In this document: positions 7,310 through 17,424 of the stretch, piece by piece
Layout: each line of letters opens with the position of its first letter
Numbering within the stretch: the stretch's first letter is position 1
DNA from: Alphaproteobacteria bacterium
Lineage (GTDB): Bacteria > Pseudomonadota > Alphaproteobacteria > Acetobacterales > Acetobacteraceae
NCBI GenBank assembly: GCA_016869735.1
Contig: VGDL01000009.1
Span: 1 to 64,000, forward strand
Reading direction: 5' to 3'
Length of the DNA: 64,000 bases
Notes under the pieces: model-generated
Told to the model about the DNA's origin: nothing
The model's input: only the letters and a program-made list of their open reading frames with translations
The model's database searches: none
Made by a program: the position numbers and the translations under genes

Positions 7310-8575
7310 GTGGCCGAACGCCCAGGCCGGACCAAGGCTTTCGCCTGGGCGCTATATGATTGGGCCAATAGCGGCTTTCCGACGGTGGTTTCCACCTTCG
7401 TCATCGCGGCCTATTTCACGCAAGGCATCGCGCCCGATCCAGTGACGGGTCAGGCGCAATGGGGCTGGATGCAGACGCTTGCTGCGTTGGCCATTGCGGT
7501 GCTTTCGCCCATTCTGGGTGCCATTGCTGATCAAGGCCGGCGCCGGCGCGCCATGCTGGCGCTATGCACGCTGTTGACTGCGCTTTTTACCGCGCTGATC
7601 TGGTTTGCGCGGCCTGATCCAGCGGATGCGCTTTATGCGTTAATCTGCATTGGCCTGGCGACCATCGCCTTTGAATTGGGGACGGTGTTTTACAACGCCA
7701 TGCTGCCCGGCCTGGTGCCGGAAGAACGCATGGGCCGGCTTTCCGGCCTTGCCTGGGGGCTTGGCTATGCGGGTGGGCTTGCCTGCCTGGCACTGGCGCT
7801 GGTGCTGTTCATCCAGCCCAACCCACCCCCCTTCGGCCTTGATCGCGGTGCTGCGGAGCATGTGCGCGCCACGGCGCTATTGGTGGCGGTTTGGATCCTG
7901 GTGTTCGGTTGGCCGGTGCTGTTGGCCCTGCCTGATCCCGCCGGGCCGCGCCCCGGCGTGATGCAGGCGATGCGCGCCGGGCTGGCTGAGGCGCTGCATA
8001 TTCTGCGCGGCCTGCCGCGCCGCCCGGCCATGGCGCGGTTTCTGATTGCGCGGCTGTTTTATACTGATGGCCTCAATACGCTTTTCGCTTTCGGCGCGAT
8101 CTATGCCGCTGGCGTGCATGGTATGGGGTTTGAAGAAATTTTGCTGTTCGGCATTGCCATGAATGTCACGGCCGGGCTTGGGGCCGCGGGCTTTGGGCTG
8201 ATCGAAGATCGGCTCGGCGCCAAACCCACCATCCTGATCGCCCTTGGCGCCATGATTTTGCTGGGCACTTGCCTGCTGCTCGCCAATGACAAAACCCTGT
8301 TCTGGGCGCTGGCCTTGGCGTTGGGGCTGTTCATGGGGCCGGCTCAGGCGGCATCGCGCACGCTGATGGCGCGCATGGCACCGCCCGAGGAAGTCACCGC
8401 GCATTTCGGGCTTTTCGCCCTTTCCGGGCGCGTCACGGGCTTTCTTGGCCCGGCGGCACTCGCCCTGGTGACGGACGCCACCGGCAGCCAGGCTTGGGGC
8501 TTGGCGACTGTGATTGCCTTCCTGGCCCTTGGCGCGGCGATCCTGGCGCCGGTGCGCGTTGTGCGCCATGGCTAA
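7310..8575 (+). CDS. MFS transporter, UMF1/Atg22-like family
   Basis: A 421-residue protein with about 12 hydrophobic segments. Its N-terminus, AFAWALYDWANSGFPTVVSTF, carries the YDWANS motif typical of the UMF1 family related to the yeast vacuolar amino-acid effluxer Atg22. It sits in the inner membrane. The substrate is unknown, but Atg22 relatives export amino acids and the gene directly follows ilvBN, so a link to branched-chain amino acids is possible. It starts with GTG at 7310, 5 bases after the ilvN stop. Confidence 0.88.
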   Translation: MAERPGRTKAFAWALYDWANSGFPTVVSTFVIAAYFTQGIAPDPVTGQAQWGWMQTLAALAIAVLSPILGAIADQGRRRRAMLALCTLLTALFTALIWFARPDPADALYALICIGLATIAFELGTVFYNAMLPGLVPEERMGRLSGLAWGLGYAGGLACLALALVLFIQPNPPPFGLDRGAAEHVRATALLVAVWILVFGWPVLLALPDPAGPRPGVMQAMRAGLAEALHILRGLPRRPAMARFLIARLFYTDGLNTLFAFGAIYAAGVHGMGFEEILLFGIAMNVTAGLGAAGFGLIEDRLGAKPTILIALGAMILLGTCLLLANDKTLFWALALALGLFMGPAQAASRTLMARMAPPEEVTAHFGLFALSGRVTGFLGPAALALVTDATGSQAWGLATVIAFLALGAAILAPVRVVRHG

Positions 8576-8628
8576 ATGCCGGTCGCTTCTGCCATAGTCC
8601 CGCCGTGGAGGCGTGTCATTCAAAGCGC

Positions 8629-10278
8629 ATGGCAGATGATGCAAGCAAGGCCGCCTGGGCGGCGCTGATGGCTTTGGCGGCTCGGCCGAATGCTGGTGCC
8701 ATTCGCCCGCTTTTCGCCGCTGATCCAAACCGCTTCGCGCGTTATTCGCGGCAGGCCGGCGATATCCTGCTCGATTTTTCCAAAACCGCGCTGTCCGATG
8801 ACGTGCTGGCCGCGCTGCTTGCATTGGCCGAAGCACGCGATGTCGCAGGTTTTCGCGCACGGCTTTTTGCGGGTGCGGCGGTGAACGCAACGGAAGGCCG
8901 TAGCGCGCTGCATATGGCGCTGCGTGCTGAACCAGATGATGCTTTCCGCGCCGGTAGTGAAGACATCATGCCCGGGATGATTGCCGTGCGTGCGCGCATG
9001 GAAGCATTTACCCGCGCGGTGCATGAAGGGCGCATGCTGACAGCCAAGGGTGAACGCTACACCGATGTGCTGAATATCGGCATTGGCGGTTCTGATCTTG
9101 GCCCGGCCATGGTGGCGCGCGCCCTATCGACAGATAAGGCACCGCTGCGCGGGCATTATTTGGCAAATGTGGACGGCCATGCCTGGGCCGAGACGCAGGC
9201 CAGGCTTGATCCCGCGCGCACGCTGGTGCTGGTGGCGTCCAAAACTTTCACCACGCAGGAAACCATGGCCAATGCCGCGCTGGCGCGTGATTGGCTGCGC
9301 GCGGCGCTTGGTGAAGCCGGTGCCACACAACATATGGCCGCGCTTTCCACCAATCTTGCGGCGACCAGCGCTTTCGGGATTTCGCCTGATCGAGTCTTTG
9401 GTTTTCGCGATTGGGTGGGCGGGCGGTTTTCGCTCTGGAGTGCGATTGGGCTATCACTGGCACTGACGCTTGGTTGGGATGCTTTCGCGCGGCTGCTGGC
9501 TGGTGCGCGCGTGATGGATCAACATTTCCGGGACGCACCGCTGGCCGAAAACCTGCCAGTGCTGCTGGCGTTGGTCGAAGCCTGGCATGTGAATGGCTTG
9601 GGTTATCCAAGCCGCGCCGTGCTGCCTTATGATGAACGCCTCGCGCGCTTGCCCGCACATTTGCAGCAGCTTGAAATGGAAAGCCTTGGCAAGCGCATCG
9701 CTGTTTCCGGCGCGCCCTTGCAGCGCGCCTCCGGCCCTGTGGTATTTGGCGAACCAGGCACCAATGCGCAGCATTCCTTCATGCAATTGCTCCATCAGGG
9801 CACAACACCTGTGCCAGTGGATTTCATCCTGGTGGCGCGCCCGGATCACGCGCATGCAGATAGCCATCGCAAACTTCTGGCCAATGGTCTCGCACAAGCC
9901 GAAGCGCTGCTGATGGGCAAGGATGAAGCCGCGATCACCGCCGAAATGCGCGCCGCTGGCGTGCATGAGGCTGACATCGCCCGTCTTTTGCCGCATCGCA
10001 TCTTCCCCGGTGATCGGCCAAGTGTGACCATGCTGCTGCCGCGCCTGGACGCCTTCACGCTCGGCCAATTGGTGGCCTTGTATGAACACAAGGTCGCTGT
10101 TTTGGGCGCGCTTTGGGGCATCAATCCTTTTGATCAATTTGGCGTCGAACTCGGCAAGCAATTGGCCAGCGCCATTCTGCCGGAACTTGGCGCCGGCGCG
10201 CCGCAAAGGCCGCATGATGCTTCAACCGCTGCGCTGATCGGCCGGATCGCTGCGCTTTGGCCGGAAGGCCGCGCATGA
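8629..10278 (+). CDS. pgi: Glucose-6-phosphate isomerase
   Basis: A 549-residue protein of standard Pgi length, interconverting glucose-6-phosphate and fructose-6-phosphate. It has VLNIGIGGSDLGPAM, the sugar-phosphate loop SKTFTTQETM, the first signature WVGGRFSLWSAIG, and the second signature GINPFDQFGVELGKQL near the C-terminus. The start is the ATG at 8629 (MADDASKAAW). The ORF-track start at 8494 lies inside the upstream MFS gene and is not credible. Immediately after its stop the same frame continues into a MOSC-domain remnant. Confidence 0.96.
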   Translation: MADDASKAAWAALMALAARPNAGAIRPLFAADPNRFARYSRQAGDILLDFSKTALSDDVLAALLALAEARDVAGFRARLFAGAAVNATEGRSALHMALRAEPDDAFRAGSEDIMPGMIAVRARMEAFTRAVHEGRMLTAKGERYTDVLNIGIGGSDLGPAMVARALSTDKAPLRGHYLANVDGHAWAETQARLDPARTLVLVASKTFTTQETMANAALARDWLRAALGEAGATQHMAALSTNLAATSAFGISPDRVFGFRDWVGGRFSLWSAIGLSLALTLGWDAFARLLAGARVMDQHFRDAPLAENLPVLLALVEAWHVNGLGYPSRAVLPYDERLARLPAHLQQLEMESLGKRIAVSGAPLQRASGPVVFGEPGTNAQHSFMQLLHQGTTPVPVDFILVARPDHAHADSHRKLLANGLAQAEALLMGKDEAAITAEMRAAGVHEADIARLLPHRIFPGDRPSVTMLLPRLDAFTLGQLVALYEHKVAVLGALWGINPFDQFGVELGKQLASAILPELGAGAPQRPHDASTAALIGRIAALWPEGRA

Positions 10279-10461
10279 CCGCGCCCTACATCCAAGCGCT
10301 GGCCTGTGATGGCGGCCATGCTCGGGCGCGACGTCACGGGCGGGCTGATCCGTAAATCCGGCGTCATGGCGATTGTGCTCCAAGGCGGCATACAGCGCGC
10401 GGGTGATCCGATCATCGTGATCCCGCCCGCCGGCCTGCATCGCCCTTTGCAGCCGGTATAA
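10279..10461 (+). pseudogene. MOSC-domain protein remnant, C-terminal 60 codons only
   Basis: Right after the pgi stop, in the same reading frame, 60 codons read through to TAA with MAAMLGRDVTGGLIRKSGVM, IVLQGGIQRAGDPIIV and a PHRPL-like end. This resembles the C-terminal tail of MOSC-domain (molybdenum cofactor sulfurase C-terminal) proteins, with G(G)LIRK(A/S)G.M and R(P/A)GDPI. The body of the domain, including its cysteine region, is missing. A 50-residue ORF could start at the ATG at 10309, but a functional product is unlikely. I infer a deletion that joined the end of pgi to the end of a MOSC gene. It is too short for the ORF track. Confidence 0.6.
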
Positions 10462-10541
10462 GGCGCTGGCGCGATCAGCTGAACTGGGTAAGACTATCCA
10501 TTCAAAAGGGGCGCCACGACCCTAAGAAACGGGAGGATTTC

Positions 10542-11540
10542 ATGTTCCATCGTCGCAAGCTGCTTACGCTTTCCGCGCTTTCACCCCTGGCCGCGCCCGT
10601 CATACTGCGCGGCGCCATTAGCCCCGCCGCCGCGCAGGCACCCTGGCCCAATCGGCAAATCCGCATGGTCATCCCCTGGCCGCCGGGGCAAGCGACGGAT
10701 GTGGTCGGGCGGCTCGCCGGGCAGCGGCTTTCGGAACGCCTCGGCCAGGTGGTGGTGCCGGAAAACCGCCCCGGTGCTGGCGGGCAAATCGGCACCGATC
10801 TGGTGGCGAAGGCGCCGCCGGATGGCAATGTAATCCTGTCAGCCTCGATCGGGCCTATTTCCTTTGGGCCGCTGGTCCAGCGCACACCCTATGATGTGGA
10901 ACGCGAATTGGCGCCGGTGGTGATCTTCGGCATCGCGCCCTTCATGCTGCTGGTGAAGCCCGATTTCCCCGCGCAGGATTTGCGGAGCTTCATGGCGCTG
11001 GTGAAGGCGAATCCTGGCAAATATAGCTTCAATTCCTCGGGCATTGGTGGCGCGCAGCATTTGGTCTGCGCGCTGTTTCTGGCGAAATCCGGGCTGGATG
11101 CGCTGCATGTGCCCTTCCAGGGCAGCGGTCCGGCGCTGGCAGCTTTGCTTGGTGGTCAGGTGGATTTTGGTTTTGACACGCCCGCCGCTGCCGGTCGGCT
11201 GGTGCGCGATGGGCAATTGCGCGCGCTCGGCCTCAGCACCGGTAAGCCATCCGTGCAGGTGCCGGGGATTCCGCCGGTTGCCGCGGTGGGTGGCCCGGCG
11301 GATTATGATGTCGGCGGCTGGAATGGGCTGATGGTGCCAGCCGGCACACCGCGCCCGATCATTGACCGGATTTATACCGAAATCCGCGACGGCATGCAGG
11401 TGCCTGAAGTGCGCCAACGCTATGAGGCTGTGGGGTTTGACATTGACCCGCTGGGGCCAGAGGCGATGCTACGGCACATGCGCAAGCTCTGGGGCGAATT
11501 TGGCCCGCTGATCCGGCAATTGGGCATCCGCGCGGAATAG
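10542..11540 (+). CDS. Tripartite tricarboxylate transporter (Bug family) substrate-binding protein
   Basis: A 332-residue periplasmic binding protein. The first 33 residues are a signal peptide with an RRK motif and a likely cut after AAAQA. The Bug-family body follows: IRMVIPWPPGQATDVVGR, VVPENRPGAGGQIGTDLVAK, PDGNVIL, and the ligand-pocket region FNSSGIGGAQHL. These proteins bind carboxylates such as tricarboxylates, nicotinate or amino acids and are very numerous in Acetobacteraceae and Burkholderiales. No TctA/TctB membrane genes are adjacent, as is common for orphan Bug proteins. The ribosome site GGGAGGA is strong. Confidence 0.93.
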   Translation: MFHRRKLLTLSALSPLAAPVILRGAISPAAAQAPWPNRQIRMVIPWPPGQATDVVGRLAGQRLSERLGQVVVPENRPGAGGQIGTDLVAKAPPDGNVILSASIGPISFGPLVQRTPYDVERELAPVVIFGIAPFMLLVKPDFPAQDLRSFMALVKANPGKYSFNSSGIGGAQHLVCALFLAKSGLDALHVPFQGSGPALAALLGGQVDFGFDTPAAAGRLVRDGQLRALGLSTGKPSVQVPGIPPVAAVGGPADYDVGGWNGLMVPAGTPRPIIDRIYTEIRDGMQVPEVRQRYEAVGFDIDPLGPEAMLRHMRKLWGEFGPLIRQLGIRAE

Positions 11541-11547
11541 CGCCGGA

Positions 11548-12771
11548 TCAAACCCCCAATTCGCCGAGGATAATCGCCTCCACCTCCGCCCCCGCCGGCA
11601 AGGCGGGCGCGAAGGGCGCGCGCAGCACCAGCGCATCAGCGCGCGCCAGTGTGGCGAGCATGGAGCTATCCTGCACCGGGAAGGGCCGCACCGTGACGCG
11701 ACCCTCATCATCCGCTTCGAGGCTGGCGCGCAGGAAATCGGCGCGGCGGTCATTCTCGACCAAGGCGGTGGCGCAGATCACGCGCCGGCTGGGCGTGGGC
11801 GCACCTGGCAGGCCGGAAAGCCGCGCCAAAGCCGGCAGCAGGAAAATAATGGCGCAAACCAGCGCGGAGACCGGATTGCCCGGCAGGCCAAGCACCGGCA
11901 CGCGCCCCAGCCGCCCCCAGATCAGCGGCTTGCCGGGCCGCATGGCGATTTTCCAGAAGCCGAGTTCAAAGCCTTCACCGCCCAGCGCCTGCTGGATCAG
12001 ATCATGCTCACCCACGCTGGCGCCGCCAGTGGTCACCAGCATGTCATAGGCCTGGGCAGAGGCCGCGATATCGGCAATGGCGCTGGCATCATCGGGGGCG
12101 ATGGGCAGCACGATGGGTTCGCCGCCCGCCGCACGGATCAAGGCCGCCAAGGCATGGGCATTGGAACTGACAATGCCGCCGGGCGGGATGGGGTCTCCGG
12201 GGAGGGCGATTTCATCCCCCGTCGCCAGAATGCCGATGCGCGGACGCCGATGCACGGCGAGCCAGGGATTATTGCTGGCCGCCGCCAGGCCGATATCGCG
12301 CGCCGTGAGCCGCCGGCCTTGCGCCAAAAGCGAGTCACCTTCAGCGAAATCCAAGCCGCGCTTGCGCACCCAGCGCCCGGCGGTGACGCTTTCCTTGACC
12401 ACCACAGCGCCATCAGCCGCTTCGGCATCTTCCTGCAACAGGATCGAGTCCGCACCTTCGGGCACAAAGCCACCGGTGAAAATCCGCACGGCCTGGCCGG
12501 GGCCAACCACTCCCGCAAAGGGATGCCCCGCCGGCGCCGCGCCAATCACGGCAAGCGTGGCACCCAAAACGCCATCCGTCGCGCGCAAAGCATAGCCATC
12601 CATGGCCGAAACGGCGGCAGGTGGCTGCGTCAATCGCGCCAGCAATGGCCGCGCCAGCACTCGCCCGGCGGCTTCAGGGATCGCAATAGTCTCAGCAGCA
12701 GTGGGTGTCAGCGCGGCCAGGATGCGCGCGCGGGCTTCCTCAACCGGCAGCAAGCCGCCCTTCTCAGCCAC
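11548..12771 (-). CDS. moeA: Molybdopterin molybdenumtransferase MoeA
   Basis: A 407-residue enzyme that inserts molybdate into adenylated molybdopterin. It has the MoeA N-terminal region ([12 protein letters not shown]), the PDZ-like insert ([15 protein letters not shown]), the molybdopterin-binding domain ([11 protein letters not shown], then [11 protein letters not shown]) and the C-terminal beta domain. The start is chosen as GTG at 12771, which overlaps the moaC stop (GTGGCTGA). The ORF-track start at 12825 lies deeper inside moaC and is less likely. It is the last gene of the trpGDC-moaC-moeA run. Confidence 0.93.
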   Translation of the reverse strand: MAEKGGLLPVEEARARILAALTPTAAETIAIPEAAGRVLARPLLARLTQPPAAVSAMDGYALRATDGVLGATLAVIGAAPAGHPFAGVVGPGQAVRIFTGGFVPEGADSILLQEDAEAADGAVVVKESVTAGRWVRKRGLDFAEGDSLLAQGRRLTARDIGLAAASNNPWLAVHRRPRIGILATGDEIALPGDPIPPGGIVSSNAHALAALIRAAGGEPIVLPIAPDDASAIADIAASAQAYDMLVTTGGASVGEHDLIQQALGGEGFELGFWKIAMRPGKPLIWGRLGRVPVLGLPGNPVSALVCAIIFLLPALARLSGLPGAPTPSRRVICATALVENDRRADFLRASLEADDEGRVTVRPFPVQDSSMLATLARADALVLRAPFAPALPAGAEVEAIILGELGV

Positions 12772-13243
12772 CGATGAACTCGCCCGATTTGCCGCCGGCC
12801 TTATGGACCAGGCGGATATCTTCAATCCGCATGCCGCGATCCACCGCCTTCACCATGTCATAGACGGTAAGCGCTGCGATGCTGACGGCGGTGAGTGCTT
12901 CCATCTCCACCCCCGTCTTGCCGGTCAGGCTGACAGTGGCTTCGATGATAATGGCATCATCGCCTTCCGGTTCCAGATCAACCGAAACTTTTGAGATCAT
13001 CAGCGGATGGCAGAGCGGGATCAAATCGGATGTGCGCTTCGCCGCCATGATGCCGGCGAGCCGCGCGACGCCCAGCACATCGCCCTTGCCGGCGCGGCCT
13101 TCCCGGATCAGCGCAAGCGTTGCCGGCGCCATCACAATGCGCCCGCGTGCGGTGGCCGTCCGCGCTGCCTCAGCCTTCGGCGAGACATCCACCATGGCCG
13201 CGCGACCCGCGGCATCAAAATGCGTAAGGCGCTGTTCGGTCAG
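12764..13243 (-). CDS. moaC: Cyclic pyranopterin monophosphate synthase MoaC, apparent CTG start
   Basis: MoaC completes the first intermediate of molybdenum cofactor synthesis, working with MoaA. Core motifs are [25 protein letters not shown] and the C-terminal GGKSGEF. The ORF-track ATG at 13195 gives only 143 residues and drops a conserved N-terminal segment. Reading upstream in frame adds [15 protein letters not shown], matching the usual MoaC start (LTH..AAG.A.MVDVS). The only fitting start codon is CTG at 13243, whose CTGA overlaps the trpC stop just as ATGA overlaps join the genes upstream. Identity is certain; the CTG start is an inference. Confidence 0.92.
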   Translation of the reverse strand: MTEQRLTHFDAAGRAAMVDVSPKAEAARTATARGRIVMAPATLALIREGRAGKGDVLGVARLAGIMAAKRTSDLIPLCHPLMISKVSVDLEPEGDDAIIIEATVSLTGKTGVEMEALTAVSIAALTVYDMVKAVDRGMRIEDIRLVHKAGGKSGEFIGG

Positions 13244-14079
13244 GACACGTCCACCAATTCGCGCGCGGCGGCGGCGACATCGGCCTGGCGCATCAGATGC
13301 TCGCCCACCAGAATGCAGCGCGCCCCGGCAGCGGCCATGCGGCGCACATCATCGGGCGTGCGAATGCCGCTTTCGGCCACCGGCAGGCGATCTGCCGGCA
13401 CCAGGGGCGCGAGCGCCTCGCTGGTCGCGAGATCCGTCTGTAGTGTGCGGAGATCGCGGTTATTGATGCCGATCAGGCGCGTTTCCAAGCCAAGCGCGCG
13501 GTCCAATTCGCGCCGATCATGCACTTCCGCCAGCACTGCCATATCAAGCGACCGCGCGATGGCTTCCAATTCGCTGGCCTGTGCATCGGTCAGCGCGGCC
13601 ATGATCAGCAGGATGCAATCGGCGCCCATGGCGCGGGCTTCAAACACCTGCCAGGGATGGATCATGAAATCCTTACGCAGCACGGGCAGGGAACAGGCGG
13701 CGCGCGCGGCTTCCAGATGCTCCACCGCGCCTTGGAACCAGGGCACATCGGTCAGCACTGAAAGGCATGCCGCGCCGCCGGTTTCATAAGCGCGGGCAAG
13801 GTTGCCGGGTTCAAACGGATCGCGGATCAAGCCACCGGAAGGCGAAGCGCGCTTGATTTCCGCAATCAGCCCGGTGCGCCCTTCACCAATCCGCTCACAC
13901 AGCGCGCCCACGAAATCGCGCAAAGGCGGCGCGGCTGCCGCGCGGCGTTCGATTTCCGCCTGCGGCGTGATGTCCATCCGCTCGGCGACTTCGCGTGCCT
14001 TGTCGGCCAGGATACGGGCCAGGGTGTCAGGGACCGATGCGGCATCGGTCGAGGGCACCGAGATATGGGGTGCATTCAT
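13240..14079 (-). CDS. trpC: Indole-3-glycerol phosphate synthase
   Basis: A 279-residue TIM-barrel enzyme converting CdRP to indole-3-glycerol phosphate in tryptophan synthesis. Motifs include [16 protein letters not shown] with the catalytic lysine, [41 protein letters not shown] and the C-terminal [14 protein letters not shown] phosphate site. The ATG at 14079 overlaps the trpD stop as ATGA, which fixes the start; the extra eight residues of the ORF track are not used. It overlaps moaC downstream by CTGA. Confidence 0.96.
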   Translation of the reverse strand: MNAPHISVPSTDAASVPDTLARILADKAREVAERMDITPQAEIERRAAAAPPLRDFVGALCERIGEGRTGLIAEIKRASPSGGLIRDPFEPGNLARAYETGGAACLSVLTDVPWFQGAVEHLEAARAACSLPVLRKDFMIHPWQVFEARAMGADCILLIMAALTDAQASELEAIARSLDMAVLAEVHDRRELDRALGLETRLIGINNRDLRTLQTDLATSEALAPLVPADRLPVAESGIRTPDDVRRMAAAGARCILVGEHLMRQADVAAAARELVDVS

Positions 14080-15098
14080 CCAGGGGGGTCCTTGGGGGGG
14101 CAAAGCGCCCAGAGGCGCGCCAATACTCCAAACGCGGCGCCTTCGTCTATGGCCCGGGCAGCGATGGCCACCCCGGCCTTGAGGTCCGCCGCCTGGCCGG
14201 CGACGATCAGCGACGCCGCAGCGTTCAGCAAAACAACATCGCGATAGGCGCCATGGGCGCCGCGCAGCAGGGCTTCCAAGGCAGCGGCGTTTTCCGCCGG
14301 ATCCCCGCCCTTGAGCGCCGAGGCCGGGGCGCGGCTGAGGCCGGCATCTTCCGGCGTCACGGTAAATTCGCGAATGGCGCCACCTTGCAGCGCCACCACC
14401 TGGCTTTCACCGGCAAGTGTCAGCTCATCCAGCCCCTGCCCATGCACCAGCCAGGCGCGTTCGGTGCCAAGCCGCGCGAGGGTTTCCGCCATGGGGCGCA
14501 GCCATTGCGGGGAAAAGGCGCCGGTCATTTGCCGCGTGACGCGGGCAGGATTGGCGAGCGGGCCGAGCAGGTTGAAAATCGTGCGCGTGCCCAATTCCAT
14601 GCGCGGGCCGGCGGCGTGGCGCATGGATGCGTGATGGCGCGGCGCCATCAGGAACACCATCCCGGCTTCGCGCAGCACTTCTGGTAGCTTTTCCATCGGC
14701 ACGTCCAGCGAAATGCCAAGCGCCGAGATGGCATCCGCCGCGCCAGATTTCGACGACAGCGCACGATTGCCGTGCTTCGCCACCGGCACGCCGCAGCCCG
14801 CCACCACCATCGCGGTGGTGGTTGAGATATTGAGTGTGCCCGCCGCATCCCCCCCGGTGCCAACGATATCCATGGCGCCTGCAGGTGCTTCAATCGCAAC
14901 CATGCGCGCACGCATGGCGCGCACCGCGCCAGTCATTTCCTCCACGGTTTCGCCACGTACGCGCATCGCCATCAGCATGCCGGCGATCTGCGCTGGGGTC
15001 GCTTCCCCGGCCATGATGATGCCGAAGGCTTCCTCGGCCTCGATCTCCGTCAGCCGCGCACCATCAGCGAGCCGCGCAAGGATGGGTTTCAGCGACAT
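14076..15098 (-). CDS. trpD: Anthranilate phosphoribosyltransferase
   Basis: A 340-residue enzyme joining anthranilate to PRPP, the second step of the tryptophan branch. It has the PRPP loop [35 protein letters not shown], and the anthranilate tunnel region [14 protein letters not shown] followed by [12 protein letters not shown]. Length is normal. It lies 4 bases after trpG and overlaps trpC by ATGA, indicating translational coupling. Confidence 0.96.
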   Translation of the reverse strand: MSLKPILARLADGARLTEIEAEEAFGIIMAGEATPAQIAGMLMAMRVRGETVEEMTGAVRAMRARMVAIEAPAGAMDIVGTGGDAAGTLNISTTTAMVVAGCGVPVAKHGNRALSSKSGAADAISALGISLDVPMEKLPEVLREAGMVFLMAPRHHASMRHAAGPRMELGTRTIFNLLGPLANPARVTRQMTGAFSPQWLRPMAETLARLGTERAWLVHGQGLDELTLAGESQVVALQGGAIREFTVTPEDAGLSRAPASALKGGDPAENAAALEALLRGAHGAYRDVVLLNAAASLIVAGQAADLKAGVAIAARAIDEGAAFGVLARLWALCPPKDPPG

Positions 15099-15102
15099 GG
15101 GA

Positions 15103-15702
15103 TCAGGCCGGGACGGCAGCGCCGTGGCTGGCGCCGGCCAGTTTCAGGAAATTGCGCAGAATATCGTGGCCATGGGCAGAGGCGATGCTTTCCGGGTGGA
15201 ATTGCACCCCCCAGACCGGCAAGTCGCGATGCGCCAGGCCCATGATCAGCCCATCTTCCGTCCAGGCGGTGGGGCGGAGGCTTGCGGGCAGCGTTTCGCG
15301 TTCCACAATCAGCGAATGATAGCGCGTGGCTGAAAAAGGCGAGGGCAGGCCAGCGAAGATATCCGTCCCGCCATGATGCACATCCCAAACCTTGCCATGC
15401 ACGGGTTCCGGCGCGCGGACCACGCGCCCGCCAAAAGCCTGGCCAATGGCCTGATGGCCAAGGCAAACGCCCAGAATCGGCAGCTTCACCTCAGCCGCCA
15501 AGGAGATCAGCGGCAGGCAGATGCCGGCCTCATTCGGCGTGCAGGGGCCGGGGGAGAGCACCACGGCTTCGGGCTTCATCGCCAGCACCCCTTGCGGGTC
15601 TATGGCGTCGTTTCGCCTTACCTCCACCCTGGCGCCCAGATCGCCCAGGAAGTGGAAGAGGTTGAAGGTGAAACTGTCATAATTGTCGATCAGCAGGATC
15701 AT
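15103..15702 (-). CDS. trpG: Anthranilate synthase glutamine amidotransferase subunit
   Basis: A 199-residue class I glutamine amidotransferase supplying ammonia to TrpE. It begins [20 protein letters not shown], has [12 protein letters not shown], the nucleophile elbow [16 protein letters not shown] with the catalytic cysteine, and the His-Glu pair in [15 protein letters not shown]. The PabA alternative (folate) is very similar, but linkage to trpD and trpC favours TrpG. The start is the ATG at 15702 with AAGGA upstream. No trpE is in the window. This is the first gene of the operon. Confidence 0.95.
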   Translation of the reverse strand: MILLIDNYDSFTFNLFHFLGDLGARVEVRRNDAIDPQGVLAMKPEAVVLSPGPCTPNEAGICLPLISLAAEVKLPILGVCLGHQAIGQAFGGRVVRAPEPVHGKVWDVHHGGTDIFAGLPSPFSATRYHSLIVERETLPASLRPTAWTEDGLIMGLAHRDLPVWGVQFHPESIASAHGHDILRNFLKLAGASHGAAVPA

Positions 15703-15807
15703 GTAGATGATCCTTGGGCCGAAGGGGGGCAAGAATCAAGCGTTGGACGTGGCGCCCCTGCCAAGGGTAGGTTAATTTCGTTGCATGGATAGCTCGGAGT
15801 AGCGGAA

Positions 15808-17354
15808 ATGACCAACAGAAGGGCGATGCTGGGCGGCGGTCTGGCCGCGGCCTTTGCCGGGGTGGCGCCGGGGCTACTGCGCGGTGCCTCGGCCCAGCCT
15901 GCCGCGCCGGGTACGGCATCCCGGCCCAACATCATCATGATCATGGCCGATGATGTCGGCTACTGGAATGTCGGTGCCTATAGCCATGGCATGATGGTGC
16001 CAACACCGAACCTGGATCGCCTGGCGCGGGAAGGGATGCTGTTCACCGATCATTACGCGGAACCTACCTGCACGCCGGGCCGCGCTGCCTTCATCACCGG
16101 GCAAATGCCGATCCGCACCGGGCTGACCACGGTAGGTGTGCCGGGCTCCCCAATTGGGATTGATCAGCGTGATCCAACGCTTGCGACGGTGCTGCGCGCG
16201 CAGGGCTATCGCACGGCGCAGATCGGCAAGAATCACCTGGGCGATCTCAATCGCCATTTGCCGACGGTGCATGGCTTCGACAGCTTCTTCGGCAATCTCT
16301 ATCACCTGAACACGGAAGATGAGCCGGAAGACCCGGATTGGCCGACCGATCCCGGCTTCAATGCGCGCTACCGCCCGCGCGGCGTTTTGGATTGCGTGGC
16401 GATGACCGCAGATAACCCGGCGCCGGTGACGGATGCGCGTTTCGGCCCTGGGGCGCGCAGCGCTGCACGGATACGGGGCCACTCACACGCAAACGCATGG
16501 AAACGGTGGATGATGAATTCCTCGACCGTTCGCTGCGTTTTATTGAAGACAGCGCCCGCGCCCGCCAGCCCTTCTTCCTGTGGCACAACCCGACGCGCAT
16601 GCATATCTACACTTATCTCAGGCCAGAAAGCCGATTATTGGCGCAGCCGCATTCATCGGGCGATGATATTTATGGCTCTGGCCTGATGGAATTGGATGCG
16701 CAGGTCGGGCGCATTCTGGACCGCGTGGATCAGCTTGGCATTCGCGACAATACCATCATCGCCTTCACGTCAGACAATGGCGCCATGGCGGCCTGGTGGC
16801 CCGATGGCGGCACCACACCCTTCAGAAGTGAGAAGGCGACAACCTGGGAAGGTGGCGTGCGCGTGCCCATGCTGATCCGCTGGCCAGCGCGCATCCGGGC
16901 GGGTTCCGTTTCCAACGGCATTCAAAGCCATATGGATCTGTTCACCACCTTTGCCGCTGCCGCCGGCGTGCCTGATGTGGCGGCGCGGCTGCGCGCCAGC
17001 CATAATGTGCATATTGATGGTCTGAACAATCTGGCGCATTGGACCGAAGGGGCGGCCAGCGCGCGGCAAGTGCAGATCATGTACAATGAATCACGGATGA
17101 CCGCCGTGCGGTTTGGCCCGTGGAAGGCGCATTTCCAGACGCGGGATGGCTTCTTCGATCCCTCCGTCGAAAGCGCGCTGATCTTCAATCTGCGCATGGA
17201 CCCCTTCGAACAACGCGATGGGCATCGCTCCAACCTGCTGGCCATGCGCAAGGCGTTTCTGGGCGGGCAGATCAAGGATATCATGGAAGCGCATCAAGAA
17301 TCGCTCGCTGCCTTTCCGCCGCGTCAGGTGGGGGGCACGCTGCGGCCCAGATGA
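15808..17354 (+). pseudogene. Arylsulfatase-type sulfatase, split by a one-base frameshift
   Basis: Two overlapping frames, 15808..16686 and 16497..17354, make one protein of about 515 residues if one base is added near 16446-16453 (CCCTGGGG). The first part has a signal peptide (NRRAMLGGGLAAAF ... AQPA), the metal site MADDVGYWNVG and the formylglycine motif CTPGRAAF, whose Cys is converted to formylglycine. The second part has TDTGPLTRKRMETVDDEF, FFLWHNPTRMH, IAFTSDNG and the KATTWEGGVRVP substrate region. It would hydrolyse sulfate esters in the periplasm. The break is either a real mutation or a homopolymer error. Confidence 0.85.
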
Positions 17355-17424
17355 GGCATGGTGATTGGCGGTGAGGGGCTTTCTTCTTTACCCGCGCGTT
17401 GCCACTTCGTGGTAAGGGCCCTAA

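Noticed and set aside
8494-8628. N-terminal extension of Pgi
   Set aside because: It lies inside the end of the MFS transporter gene; the Pgi domain begins at the ATG at 8629.
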